In this document: positions 8,986 through 18,712 of the stretch, in pieces | Position numbering within the stretch: the stretch's first letter is position 1 | Layout of the letters: every line of letters starts with the position of its first letter | Program-made: the position numbers and the translations under genes | NCBI RefSeq assembly: GCF_016786355.1 | Contig: NZ_JADWYX010000042.1 | Span: 31,160-73,321 of the forward strand | From: Frankia sp. AgB1.9 | Lineage (GTDB): Bacteria > Actinomycetota > Actinomycetes > Frankiales > Frankiaceae | Direction: 5' to 3' | Length of the DNA stretch: 42,162 nt | The notes under the pieces: generated by a model | What the model was told of the DNA's origin: nothing | Seen by the model: the letters and a program-made list of their open reading frames with translations, nothing else | Database searches by the model: none

Positions 8986-9182
8986 GTCTCAGGACGAGGC
9001 CAGCCCTGTCAGATGCGGCACTAGGCGCCGGCCCCGGCCCTGGCGTGGCCCCGGGCCCCTTCCCGCACGCCACGCCGGGCTGCGGTGCTCCCTCGAAATG
9101 GCGATCAGCCGGGGGCTGATCGCCATTTCGCCTGGATCGCCCCGACCGCCACCTGGAGCCACCTGGGCGCAAACGGCGATCA
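8906..9182. repeat. Non-coding block with four GGCGATCA palindromic-unit copies (REP-like)
   Basis: The 12-mer TGATCGCCGTTT at 8906-8917 is the exact reverse complement of AAACGGCGATCA at 9171-9182. A related core, AAATGGCGATCAGCC, forms a perfect hairpin at 9094-9130. The core AAAYGGCGATCA therefore occurs four times in alternating orientation across 277 bp. This resembles bacterial REP/BIME or MITE-like elements. No transposase and no target duplication were found. It fills most of the 469-bp gap 8874-9342, which otherwise holds no gene. Confidence 0.5.
9094..9130. repeat. Perfect 17-bp hairpin with 3-base loop
   Basis: CGAAATGGCGATCAGCC at 9094-9110 is followed by GGG and then by its exact reverse complement at 9114-9130. 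It is the strongest secondary structure in the block. Without a T-tract it fits a REP-type palindrome better than a standard terminator. Confidence 0.7.
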
Positions 9183-9307
9183 AATTCCCCTACGGCGGTC
9201 GACGGTCGCCGTAGAGCATGCGGCGCGGGCGGCGAGAATGGCGGACCGCTGGCCGTGGACTGGGGTTAGCGGGCGCATGGAGGGGACAAGTTCCCAGGGA
9301 CGACCAG

Positions 9308-9320
9308 CTATCGACGATAG
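9308..9320. promoter_or_regulatory. Small palindrome before DUF1918 gene
   Basis: CTATCG-A-CGATAG is a perfect 13-bp palindrome ending 22 bp before the ATG at 9343. The position suits an operator or a site overlapping the promoter. No regulator is known. Confidence 0.3.
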
Positions 9321-9342
9321 GTGACCAGTCGAGGGGGCAGCG

Positions 9343-9540
9343 ATGCATGCGACCGCAGGAGACCGGGTCTGCGTCCGCAGCCGGACGGTAGGCCAGGCAG
9401 AGCGACACGGTGTGGTGCTGGAGGCCCGCGGCAAGCCGGACGGACCGCCCTACCTGATCCGCTGGGACGACGGCCACGAAGGCCTCTGCTTCCCGAGCGC
9501 CGACTCCGTCCTCGAGATATTCGCCAGGCAACACGCCTAG
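9343..9540 (+). CDS. DUF1918 family small protein
   Basis: This 65-residue protein is a complete DUF1918 member, a small actinobacterial family of unknown function. It begins with the usual AxxGDRVxV segment and has the conserved core of a beta-barrel-like fold: GVVLEARG, then PYLIRWDDGHEGLCFPSAD. The start is supported by GAGGGGG about five bases upstream of the ATG. It has no signal peptide or membrane segment. The gene stands alone and ends before a strong hairpin shared with the convergent ahcY gene. Confidence 0.88.
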   Translation: MHATAGDRVCVRSRTVGQAERHGVVLEARGKPDGPPYLIRWDDGHEGLCFPSADSVLEIFARQHA

Positions 9541-9605
9541 CCCGACCAGCGAGAACGACTGGCACCGCACAAAGGTGGCCGTAGCCGGGGGTAGGCCGAA
9601 AGCGA

Positions 9606-9635
9606 CGAGGGCCGCCCCTGAAGGAGCGGCCCTCG
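9606..9635. terminator. Bidirectional terminator hairpin
   Basis: CGAGGGCCGC (9606-9615) and GCGGCCCTCG (9626-9635) are perfect complements around a 10-base loop. The hairpin sits between two convergent genes, DUF1918 ending at 9540 and ahcY ending at 9673. There is no U-tract, as is usual in high-GC actinobacteria. Confidence 0.65.
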
Positions 9636-9672
9636 CGTTCAGTCTGGGGAGCCGGGCGGCGCCGGCCCGGAC

Positions 9673-11109
<1,437 letters not shown>

Positions 11110-11446
11110 CTCTCTCCTTCGGCGCTCCGCGCGCGCTCCTGAGACCCTTTTTGACCCTGGTCGATCTAGGACCTTTGTGACCACAGCCCGATGCCCGAGC
11201 GAGGGATTCATAGCCCGTGCCGTCTGGCGTCACGGTACGGCACTCGGCAGCGCGCAGCGGCGACCGGCCCCATAGTCGGGACCGGCCGCCGACCGTGATT
11301 TTCCCCGCCCTAGCAGGGCCTTCCGCGTCTGAGGCAGCGGTGAAACTTGACGCGAACTGGTCAGGAACCGATCGAGCCGACGCCCGGTCGGCGCCCGGTC
11401 CGCGCCCGCGCGGCAGGCGCCGACCCGCGTTCGGACGCGACCGTCG
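11110..11446. other. Intergenic region upstream of ahcY
   Basis: This 337-bp gap precedes ahcY and follows the MMPL stop. No gene is seen. The ahcY promoter must lie here, but no clear hexamers could be assigned. The stretch next to the start is too short and lacks the fold expected of a SAH riboswitch. Confidence 0.4.
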
Positions 11447-13984
11447 CTACGCCACGCTGCTGCCCGTCGGCGTGTCCGCCGGGGAGGTGGCCCGGCCGGC
11501 CGCCGCGCTTCCGGCCCCGCCCTTCGGGCGGTACACCCAGCCGCGCTCGTCCGCCCACACCAGCAGCGGCGGAAGCACGACGAGCGCAGACAGCAGCGCG
11601 ACCGCCACGTTGAGCGCGACGATCAGGCCGAAGTCGCGCAGCAGCGGCAGCGGGCTGAACGCCAGCACCAGGATGCCGACGACGGCCGCCGCGGCTGACA
11701 CGAGGAAGGCCCGGCCGGTACGCGCGGCCGCCTCGTCGACGGCGGCCCGTGGCGCCAGGCCGAGCGCCCGTTCCTCCAGATGCCGCTGCACGATCAGGGT
11801 GGTGAACTCGGTGCACAGCGCGATGACCAGCGGACCGCTCACGGCCGTCAGCGGGGAAAGTTCCAGGCCCGATCCCCGCGCGATCAGCGACGTCAGCCCG
11901 ACCGCGATCAGTACCGGAACCACCGACAGCAGCGCCTTGACGAGGCTCAGGTACCGGATCAGCAGGACCAGGAAGACGCCGATCAGGGCGTAGTAGGTGA
12001 GCAGCGCCCGGTTGTGCTGGATGTTGTCCAGCAGGCTGGTGCCGACGACGGCGAGACCCGACGGCGTAGCCCGCACCCCGGCCGGCGGCTGCACGGTCGC
12101 GCGGATGTCCTTCACGACCACGGCGCGCTGTACCAGCGAGCTCGGGCCGGTCTGGAAGATCAGGTTCATCGCGCCGGCGGTCCCGCCGGGCGAGCTGAGG
12201 TTGACCGTGCTGCTGCGGATCGCGGCCGGAGCGACCCCGTAGGCGGCCCGCACGTCGTCACCGGTCGGCGGCACCATCTTCGCGCCGGGAACGTCGAGCA
12301 GGTAGCCGACGGTCGTGACGAGGCTGGAGGCGTTGGTCAGGACGTCGGGGTGCTTCGCGATCTGATCGCGAGCGACGGTGTTCACGAACGCGGCGGTCTT
12401 GTCGTCGAAGAGGTTGTCCGCCTGGATGTAGACGCCCAGCTCGCTGGTGGTGCCGGCGTGGTCGCCCAGGTAGTCGAGGTCCTTGATGACCTGGCTGTCC
12501 TGGTTGACCCACTTCTGCGGGTCGGTCTGGATCTTCTGGCCGCCCTCGACAAACGCCCCGCCGACGAAGACCGCGATCGCGATCACGACCAGCGGCAGCG
12601 CGGCGAGGCGCGGCAGCGACCCGAGCGCGACGGTCGCCCGCCCGAGCGGTCCGCGGGTGTAGTCCTTCGGCTGGGTGGGCCGCTTGTCCTCCCGCCACGC
12701 CAGCGTCGCGGACGTCAGCAGCACGGTCGCGAGCACGATGACCGGCAGGCCGATGGCCAGCAGCACGCCGAAGTCGCGGATCATCGGCGTGGCGTTGAAC
12801 TCCAGCGCGAGGAACGCGACCACGGCGGCGACGGTGGCCAGCAGCAGCGCGGGCATCAGGTTGCGCAGCGTCGCCGCGACCGGGTTGTCGGCCCGGTCGA
12901 GCTGTGCCTCCTCCTCGACCCGGCTGTGTAGTTGGACCGCGAAGTCGATGCCGACGCCGAGCAGCACCGGTAGGCCGGCGATCGTGACGACGTTCAGATG
13001 GATACCGAGGTAGCCGGCGAGGCCGAACGCCCAGATCAGTCCGACCACGACGACTCCGAGTGGCAGCAGCCGCCAGCGCACCGCGAACGCGACCAGCAGC
13101 AGGCCGACCATGAGCGCCAGGGCGATGGCGCCGAGGGTCAGGAAGCCCCCGCGCAGGTAGTCGTTGATGTCCTTGAGCAGCACGGAGGCGCCGGTCGTGA
13201 CGACGTGCGCGTTCTCGAAGTGCTGCTTGGCCATCGCCTCCTGCACCAGCGTCGCCGCAGCGCCCTCGTCCTTGATCGAGGCGTTGCCCTCGAGGCGGAC
13301 CACCATCTGCGCGTTGGTGCTGTTCGGGAAGAACGGCACCAGCGCCTCGCGGACCTTGCCGCTGTTGTCGTAGAGCAGGAAGTTGTCCCAGGCCTGGGAG
13401 CCGATGGTCTGCTGCGCGGGCGGGATCGCGTTGACCCGACCCAGGGTCTTGATCGCGTCCTGGAGCCGGGTCGCCTGTGACGTCGGATCGGTGTCGCGCT
13501 GCTGCGCCGAGAGCAGCATCTTGGCGGCCGGGCTGTTGATCGGGTTGCCGTCCGCGCTGCTGACCAGGTTGTGGGTGAACTGCAGCGCGGTGACCGGGGT
13601 GACGACGGCGACGATCCGCTTGTCGGCCTCGAGCTCCTTGGTGACCGCCGCGAACGCCCTGAGGTTGTTCGGGGTGAACAGGTCAGTGAGGTTCTTGCCC
13701 GGGTCGACCGTGAAGTCCGTGATCATCGACTCGCCGCCGAACAGCGACTGGTAGGCGTGGTTGTCCTTCGCCACCTGCGAGCCCGAGTTGACGTAGTTGC
13801 TCTGGTCCGTACTGAACTTCAGCTGGGAGATGCCGAAGCCCAGCCCCACCGTGAGCACGAGCGCGATGACCGCGACGATGCCACCGCGCTGACCCGCCAG
13901 CCGGGCGGCTGACGTCCAGAAGGCTCCGGACCGGCCGCCGGGCGTGGGTCCACGCGACTCGGAGGGACCTGTGGGTGTGGACAC
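11447..13984 (-). CDS. MMPL/HpnN-type RND family transporter
   Basis: This 845-residue integral membrane protein is an RND-superfamily exporter of the MMPL or hopanoid-transporter type. It has the duplicated layout of one membrane helix, a large extracytoplasmic domain and a cluster of five helices, repeated twice. The first cluster contains the conserved charged motif GVGIDFAVQLHSRVEEE. These proteins move lipids or other hydrophobic molecules out of the membrane. I chose the GTG at 13984 because GGGAG lies eight bases upstream and a TATACA -10-like hexamer at 14066-14071 would lie downstream of the longer ATG start at 14077. No adjacent lipid or hopanoid gene indicates the cargo. Confidence 0.88.
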   Translation of the reverse strand: MSTPTGPSESRGPTPGGRSGAFWTSAARLAGQRGGIVAVIALVLTVGLGFGISQLKFSTDQSNYVNSGSQVAKDNHAYQSLFGGESMITDFTVDPGKNLTDLFTPNNLRAFAAVTKELEADKRIVAVVTPVTALQFTHNLVSSADGNPINSPAAKMLLSAQQRDTDPTSQATRLQDAIKTLGRVNAIPPAQQTIGSQAWDNFLLYDNSGKVREALVPFFPNSTNAQMVVRLEGNASIKDEGAAATLVQEAMAKQHFENAHVVTTGASVLLKDINDYLRGGFLTLGAIALALMVGLLLVAFAVRWRLLPLGVVVVGLIWAFGLAGYLGIHLNVVTIAGLPVLLGVGIDFAVQLHSRVEEEAQLDRADNPVAATLRNLMPALLLATVAAVVAFLALEFNATPMIRDFGVLLAIGLPVIVLATVLLTSATLAWREDKRPTQPKDYTRGPLGRATVALGSLPRLAALPLVVIAIAVFVGGAFVEGGQKIQTDPQKWVNQDSQVIKDLDYLGDHAGTTSELGVYIQADNLFDDKTAAFVNTVARDQIAKHPDVLTNASSLVTTVGYLLDVPGAKMVPPTGDDVRAAYGVAPAAIRSSTVNLSSPGGTAGAMNLIFQTGPSSLVQRAVVVKDIRATVQPPAGVRATPSGLAVVGTSLLDNIQHNRALLTYYALIGVFLVLLIRYLSLVKALLSVVPVLIAVGLTSLIARGSGLELSPLTAVSGPLVIALCTEFTTLIVQRHLEERALGLAPRAAVDEAAARTGRAFLVSAAAAVVGILVLAFSPLPLLRDFGLIVALNVAVALLSALVVLPPLLVWADERGWVYRPKGGAGSAAAGRATSPADTPTGSSVA

Positions 13985-14065
13985 GAGCAGACTCCCGGCG
14001 GGGTTCAGTGGGGCGGCGGTGGCTGCCCGGCTGGTTACTGGTGAGTTAGGTAACAGGTCCCAAGC

Positions 14066-14071
14066 TGTATA
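14066..14071 (-). promoter_or_regulatory. Possible -10 element for MMPL gene
   Basis: On the minus strand the hexamer reads TATACA, about 75 bases before the GTG at 13984. No good -35 is seen. An inverted GTTAC/GTAAC pair (14034-14038 and 14050-14054) lies between it and the gene and could be an operator. Confidence 0.25.
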
Positions 14072-14162
14072 GCCCAAGTCTCACGCAGATGCGCAGTGCT
14101 CCCGGGACAGCGGCCGCAACAAACTTTCAAGGCGCGGGAAACGTCACGCTCGGCGATCACCC

Positions 14163-15299
14163 CTACTCGCCGAGTAGATCCTTGGTGAAGTGGATCTCGG
14201 TCGTGTTGGAGAGATCGTGGAGGTCGCGGGTCCGCCCGGCGCTGCGGTAACCCAACCGCTCGTAGAGCCGGTGCGCGTCCGAGAACCGGGTGTCGGACCA
14301 CAGCTCGACTACCTGGGCGTGCCGGCGCCGGGCCTCCCGCTCCACCAGGAAGACGAGGGCCTGACCGAGCCCGCGTCGCCGGGCGCTCGCCGCGACGTAG
14401 AGCGACTTCAGCTCGACCCAGCCAGGCGCGGTCTCGCGCACCGCGACGCTGGCGGCGAGCAGGCCAGCCCGCCCGCCGTCCTCGTCCTCGACAACCCTGT
14501 TCTCGTCAACCTTGTCCTCGACGACCCACATGCGGCCGCGGTAGCGGGCGGGGTCCCGGTCGCCGGTGTACGCCGTCGCCGGGGCACGCATCCACGGCTC
14601 CTCGCCGTCGACATCGAGGACGCAGCCCGGGTACTCGGCCCAGGCCGCGCCGATCAGCCCCTGCACCGCCGGCCCGTCCTCGTCCTGGACCGGCCGCAGC
14701 CCCGGCAGGATCGACCGCCGCATCCAGACATGATCGATGCCCGCGGTCCGGTCAGTCGGCCCGAAGGTCTCGTAGCCGAGGCCGAGGTAGAGCCCGGCCA
14801 CGGCCGCCTGCGAGTGCAGGCGGATGCCGGTCAGGCCACGCTCGGCCGCGCGTCGCTCCAGCGCGACCGTCACCGCCCTGGCCAGCCCGCGACCACGCAC
14901 GTCCGGCCGGACCGCGACCCGCCCGATCACCCCGACGGACTCGCCGAAGCGGTCCGCGACCGGCCCGTCCGGCACCGGTTCGACCGGCGCCGATCCGTCC
15001 GCTGTCGGCTCGTCCGGCACCGGGCCGAGGTCGAGGTCGGGAATGGCGGCCGGGTCCAGCAGCCGCGCGGTCGCGAGCGCCCCGCCCGCCTCGTCCCAGA
15101 TGACGGCGTGGTCGGCGGCGAGATCCGCCGCGTCGTGCTCCAGCTCGGCAGGGACGCCCTGCTCCTCGACGAAGACGGCCGTCCGCAGCGCCCGCGCCGC
15201 CGCGGGGGGCGGGCCCGGCAGCACGACGACGCGCGGCGCTCCGCCGTCGTCGCCACCGCCGCCCTCGGTACGAGGACCTGGACGAGCCGACACAACCAT
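14163..15299 (-). CDS. Tandem GNAT acetyltransferase (ElaA-like plus second GNAT domain)
   Basis: This 378-residue protein joins two GCN5-type acetyltransferase domains. The N-terminal one (about residues 15-195) has ElaA-like features: RTAVFVEEQGVP near its start and the acetyl-CoA-binding VRPDVRGRGLARA. The C-terminal one (about 198-378) has the second CoA loop as ARRRGLGQAL and ends with a typical RLYERLGYRSAGR segment. Acetyl groups would pass from acetyl-CoA to an amine on a small molecule or protein; the substrates are unknown. I chose the ATG at 15299 because the extension to 15590 is Arg-rich and domain-free. No clear ribosome site precedes it. Such double-GNAT proteins are common in actinomycetes. 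Confidence 0.82.
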   Translation of the reverse strand: MVVSARPGPRTEGGGGDDGGAPRVVVLPGPPPAAARALRTAVFVEEQGVPAELEHDAADLAADHAVIWDEAGGALATARLLDPAAIPDLDLGPVPDEPTADGSAPVEPVPDGPVADRFGESVGVIGRVAVRPDVRGRGLARAVTVALERRAAERGLTGIRLHSQAAVAGLYLGLGYETFGPTDRTAGIDHVWMRRSILPGLRPVQDEDGPAVQGLIGAAWAEYPGCVLDVDGEEPWMRAPATAYTGDRDPARYRGRMWVVEDKVDENRVVEDEDGGRAGLLAASVAVRETAPGWVELKSLYVAASARRRGLGQALVFLVEREARRRHAQVVELWSDTRFSDAHRLYERLGYRSAGRTRDLHDLSNTTEIHFTKDLLGE

Positions 15300-15740
15300 G
15301 GGCCGGAGTCTAGAAAGCGGACGGGCGGTCGGGACGGTGCTCGACCGGCCGGCCGTGCCCCTCGTCCGCCGCGTTCGGGCCGCCCCGGCCCTGCCGCACC
15401 GGCACTTCAGGGCCGCTGCGCGGAAGGCCTCGACACGCGGTCCATCCGGGCCCGATGACCCGGAGTGACAGAGGACACAGAGAATGAGAGTCGCAAGTCG
15501 CGCTTTTCTGGCAAGGCCGGCGACAGCATCGTCTCCTGACCGGCCCGGCAGGGCGGCAGAAATGAGCCTCTCCCGCCGCGACTCGGACACGACCCGAGGT
15601 CACGCGGGATCGCGTGCATGGCGGAGGCTCTCCGGCAAAACAGGGGTCAGAAATGGACATAATGAACAACTTCCGCGCGCACGACGTGGGCGCCGGCAGC
15701 TCCGGGTCGATGGCTCGGTCCGGCCGCCGGGGGCGGTGAC
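15300..15740. other. Intergenic region with a possible short leader ORF
   Basis: This 441-bp region divides the divergent GNAT and amidase genes. It contains a 28-codon ORF ending next to the amidase start, listed separately. Otherwise no gene, tRNA or clear promoter was recognised. Confidence 0.4.
15653..15739 (+). CDS. Possible 28-residue leader peptide
   Basis: An ATG at 15653 opens a 28-codon frame (MDIMNNFRAH at its start, Arg-rich at its end). Its TGA stop at 15737-15739 leaves a one-base gap before the amidase GTG at 15741, which would suit translational coupling. No strong ribosome site precedes it (GGAGG is more than 20 bases away), and no homologue is known to me. It may be chance. 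Confidence 0.2.
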   Translation: MDIMNNFRAHDVGAGSSGSMARSGRRGR

Positions 15741-16556
15741 GTGGCCGCCACCCGTTATCCATCCGCCGCCTGGCGCCCCGTCGTCAACACCTCCGGCACG
15801 ATGATCGAGCCGACGCGCGGCCTCATCCCGCACGTCCAGCAGGGCAACGGCTCGCTCTACGGCATGTTCAACACCCCGAGTACCCAGGTGTCCAGCCATC
15901 TGTGGCTGTCCAAGGGCGGCGGCTGGGAGCAGTACGTCGACCTCGCCGACAAGGCCTGGGCCGAGGCCGCCGGCAACCCGTACTGGATCTCGGTGGAATG
16001 CGAGGGCTACGACACCGAGGACTACTCGCCGATCCAGGTCCAGCGGCTCGCCGAGTTCTATGCCTGGGGCATGACCGAGTTCGGCTGGAAGGCCGAGATC
16101 ACCGACAGCGTCGACGGGTACGGCATCGGCACCCACCGGATGGGCGGCACCGCCTGGGGCGGCCATTCCTGCCCCGGCGACATCCGCGCCAACCGACGCC
16201 AGGACGTCCTCTCGGCCGCGCTGGCGCTGAACGGCACCCCGCCGCCCACCCCCAACCCGTCCCAGGCCCAACAGCGCTACGTCAACATGCCGACGCTGCG
16301 CAGTGGCAGCAAGGGCTCGGCCGTCGTCACCCTGCAGAACGCGCTGAACATCATCTTCGGCCACGAGGCACCGACCGGCGACCCGAACCGGCTCGTCCCG
16401 GACGGCAGCTTCGGCCCGGCGACCATCGCCCGGGTCGGTTCGCTGCAACGGCTGAACTCGCCGTACTACGGACCGATCGGGGTCGACGGCGTCGTCGGCC
16501 GGCAGACCTGGCTGAAGATCGGCTACATCCTCACCGGCATGAACCGCTGGGTCTGA
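15741..16556 (+). CDS. N-acetylmuramoyl-L-alanine amidase with C-terminal peptidoglycan-binding domain
   Basis: This 271-residue protein probably cuts the bond between muramic acid and L-alanine in peptidoglycan. The N-terminal half (about 1-165) is an Amidase_2/PGRP-like domain. The zinc ligands appear to be H31 (GLIPHVQQGNGS), H132 or H142, and C144 in HSCPGD. The C-terminal part (about 180-271) is a PG_binding_1-like domain with LRSGSKGSAVVTLQNAL and DGVVGRQTWLKIG. There is no signal peptide, which is typical of phage endolysins and would leave the enzyme in the cytoplasm unless exported another way. No other phage genes flank it. The GTG start has only a G-rich stretch upstream. Confidence 0.83.
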   Translation: MAATRYPSAAWRPVVNTSGTMIEPTRGLIPHVQQGNGSLYGMFNTPSTQVSSHLWLSKGGGWEQYVDLADKAWAEAAGNPYWISVECEGYDTEDYSPIQVQRLAEFYAWGMTEFGWKAEITDSVDGYGIGTHRMGGTAWGGHSCPGDIRANRRQDVLSAALALNGTPPPTPNPSQAQQRYVNMPTLRSGSKGSAVVTLQNALNIIFGHEAPTGDPNRLVPDGSFGPATIARVGSLQRLNSPYYGPIGVDGVVGRQTWLKIGYILTGMNRWV

Positions 16557-17082
16557 GGCGTCGACGCCTGGCGGGCACACGGCACCTCCGACGCCGAACC
16601 GGCCGCGGCGCTACTCGGTGGGCTGCCGTGCGCCCGGCGCGCCGCGGCGGCACGGCAGACCGCGATCAGGCCGCCGGCGAGGAACGAGGAACCGAGCCAG
16701 CAGGCTCAGCCTCCAGGTCAGGGCCGGGCCGGTCAGGGGCGGGCCCAGACCCGGCAGCTCGAAGGGCCGCCCGACAGTCCAGGGGCGGGCGTTCGGACAC
16801 GACGGCCGGTGAATTCGAGTCCTTCTGACCGATACCCGGTCAGGCCGCGCTCGACGTGATCACAGGTCAGCATTTTGAACGCCGTTCCCCGGGCACCGGT
16901 GACGTTGATTTCCCGGCGGGTCGGCCATGGGTCACCAATCGGATTGTCCGCCTTTCTTGTTTCCACCGGTAAGTCCTCACCCGAGTTCATTTTCCATTTG
17001 CCAGAGGGGCGCGCGGCTCGTTCTGCCCGGGCCGGCTCGCGGCATTGGTCTGCACAACCATGGCGACCTCGGGCCACGGTCG

Positions 17083-17111
17083 GTGACAGCGGGCAGAAGT
17101 AGCACTAAATT
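17083..17111 (+). promoter_or_regulatory. Promoter for methyltransferase gene
   Basis: GTGACA at 17083-17088 (five of six to TTGACA) and TAAATT at 17106-17111 (four of six to TATAAT) are 17 bases apart. Initiation would fall near 17118, giving a leader of about 90 bases. This is the clearest sigma-70-type promoter in the window. Confidence 0.5.
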
Positions 17112-17120
17112 CTGGGCCGA

Positions 17121-17143
17121 CGCCGGTGGGGCAAGCACCGGCG
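17121..17143 (+). promoter_or_regulatory. Leader hairpin
   Basis: CGCCGGTG (17121-17128) pairs exactly with CACCGGCG (17136-17143) around a seven-base loop. It would form at the very 5' end of the transcript from the promoter just upstream and could affect stability or translation. Confidence 0.35.
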
Positions 17144-17207
17144 AGCGGCCGACTCCCCGATCTCACCGTCGGGCCGTGACCGGCCCCGATCGTGGATGGA
17201 GCATCAC

Positions 17208-17909
17208 GTGACTGGTACGACGGAGCTCTACACATCGGGGGAATATCTGGGCCTGAACCCGGGCTGGCACGACGACGACGGCGCCTGGAAAGCACTCCAG
17301 ATTGCCCGGATACTGGAGCGGAACAACCTGCACCCAAACTCCGTCTGCGATGTCGGCTGCGGCACCGGAAGGGTGCTGCGCGAGTTGTCGCACCATCTTC
17401 CTGGAACACCCCGGATGGTCGGTTTCGACATCGCGGCGGCGCCGCTCGGACTCAGTGAGGACGCCGGCGATGGTGTCGAGCTCGTCGCTGGCGACGCACG
17501 TGCGTCGGACGAGCATTTCGACCTGCTGATGATGGTCGACGTCTTTGAGCACGTCGAGGACTATCTCGGATTCCTGCGAACCTTCCGCGACCGCGCGGGT
17601 GCCTTCGTCTTCCACATACCGCTGGACATGTCGGTGCAGACGGTGCTGCGGGCGAAGCCGCTGCTGGGCGCGCGCCGCGGCGTCGGCCACCTGCACTACT
17701 TCAGCCGCGCGACCGCGCTCGTCACGCTGGCGGACGCCGGCTACCGGGTGATCGACGAGGCCTACACCCGCGGTGGGGTCGAACTCGCCGTCTCCGGCCG
17801 GCGCCGGGTCGCCCGGGTGCCGCGTCAGGTCGCCCACCGGCTGAATCCCGACCTGGCGGCCCGGGTGCTCGGCGGCTTCTCGCTGCTGGTCCTGGCGGAG
17901 GGTGCCTGA
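17208..17909 (+). CDS. Class I SAM-dependent methyltransferase
   Basis: This 233-residue protein is a Rossmann-fold methyltransferase of the Methyltransf_11/23 type. Motif I is DVGCGTGRVL at about residues 48-57. The acidic strand-2 end is GFDIAAAP, and the post-motif region FDLLMMVDVFEHVEDY is typical of enzymes acting on small molecules or lipids. The C-terminal half contains GHLHYFSRATALVTL, as in methyltransferases beside glycosyltransferase genes. I chose the GTG at 17208 because GGAG lies six bases upstream; an ATG at 17196 is in frame but has no such site. It is monocistronic behind its own promoter. The substrate is unknown. Confidence 0.85.
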   Translation: MTGTTELYTSGEYLGLNPGWHDDDGAWKALQIARILERNNLHPNSVCDVGCGTGRVLRELSHHLPGTPRMVGFDIAAAPLGLSEDAGDGVELVAGDARASDEHFDLLMMVDVFEHVEDYLGFLRTFRDRAGAFVFHIPLDMSVQTVLRAKPLLGARRGVGHLHYFSRATALVTLADAGYRVIDEAYTRGGVELAVSGRRRVARVPRQVAHRLNPDLAARVLGGFSLLVLAEGA

Positions 17910-17930
17910 GCGTCCCTACGCCTGACCGGG

Positions 17931-17975
17931 CCTTGGAGTCCAGGACCTTGGAGTTCAGGCCCTAGGAGTTCAGGT
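17931..17975. repeat. Three tandem 15-bp repeats over the end of a response-regulator gene
   Basis: Units lie at 17931-17945, 17946-17960 and 17961-17975, each about CCTTGGAGTTCAGGN. In the reading frame of the leftward regulator gene they spell LNS-stop-G, LNSKV and LDSKA. The stop codon is thus the first unit's TAG where the other units have AAG. Confidence 0.75.
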
Positions 17976-18606
17976 AGGCCAGGACGGCGAGAACCCTGCG
18001 GTTGTCGTCCGCCGAAGGAGGCAGGCCCAGCTTCGCGAAGATGTTGTTCGTGTGCTTGCCGACCGCCTTCTCGGTGATGAACAGCCGGCCGGCGACGGCC
18101 GCGTTCGACCGTCCCTCGGCCATCAGCCCGAGCACCTCGCGCTCACGGGCCGTCAGCGCCTGCAGCGGCTGGTCCCGGGACCGCCTGGTCAGCAGCTCGG
18201 CCACGACCTCCGGGTCCATGGCGGATCCGCCGGCCGCGACCCGGCGCACCGAGTCCACGAACTGGCTGACATCGCCGACCCGGTCCTTGAGCAGGTAACC
18301 GACCCCGCCGCCGGGGCTCGAGAGCAGCTCGCGGGCATAGACCGGCTGAACGTCCTGGGACAGGACCAGCACCGGCAGCCCCGGGATCTGGCCACGGGCC
18401 TCGATCGCGGCGAGCAGGCCCTCGTCGGTGAACGTCGGCGGCAGCCGGACGTCCACGACGGCGACGTCCGGCCGGTGGGTCACCAGCGCGCGCAGCAGCG
18501 CCGGCCCGTTGTCGACGGACTCGACCACCTCGAAGTCGAAGGCCGTCAGCAGCCTGATCAGTCCATCCCGCAGCAGAGCCAGATCCTCGGCAAGCACCAC
18601 ACGCAC
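17962..18606 (-). CDS. NarL/LuxR-type response regulator (orphan)
   Basis: This 214-residue two-component regulator has a receiver domain (residues 1-120) with the acidic pair E7/D8, phosphoacceptor D52 (VVDVRLPP), S83 and K107. It is followed by a LuxR-type DNA-binding domain (about 148-205) with LTAREREVLGLMAEGRSNA and the recognition helix TEKAVGKHTNNIF. The start is a GTG. No histidine kinase is adjacent, so it is an orphan here and its signal is unknown. The opposite-strand MFS gene begins about 107 bp from its start, so the two could share a control region. Its stop codon lies inside a three-copy 15-bp tandem repeat. Confidence 0.92.
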   Translation of the reverse strand: MRVVLAEDLALLRDGLIRLLTAFDFEVVESVDNGPALLRALVTHRPDVAVVDVRLPPTFTDEGLLAAIEARGQIPGLPVLVLSQDVQPVYARELLSSPGGGVGYLLKDRVGDVSQFVDSVRRVAAGGSAMDPEVVAELLTRRSRDQPLQALTAREREVLGLMAEGRSNAAVAGRLFITEKAVGKHTNNIFAKLGLPPSADDNRRVLAVLAYLNS

Positions 18607-18712
18607 CCAGCTAGCCTGTCACCCCGCCCATCCGGCCGTCGATCAGGCCGGATTGACCGCTTTCGACCGGGCCAGCCATCCTGGCAGCGACGACAGCGGT
18701 GCGGGAGGCGCG

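Larger units (their letters stand above)
16557..17207. other. Long intergenic region, no gene seen
   Basis: About 650 bp separate the amidase and the methyltransferase. Base composition drops locally around 16,860-17,000. I found no domain-bearing ORF, tRNA or repeat in the first 500 bp. The last 130 bp hold a readable promoter and a hairpin, listed separately. Confidence 0.5.

Noticed and set aside
11110..11200. SAH riboswitch upstream of ahcY
   Set aside because: A GGAGCGC-like stretch occurs, but the region before the start is too short and lacks the paired stems expected of the SAH fold.
13985..14077. Longer ATG start for the MMPL gene
   Set aside because: A -10-like hexamer would fall inside it and the GTG at 13984 has a better ribosome site.
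15741..16556. Prophage remnant
   Set aside because: Only the amidase is phage-like. No integrase, structural, portal or holin genes and no att repeats were seen around it.
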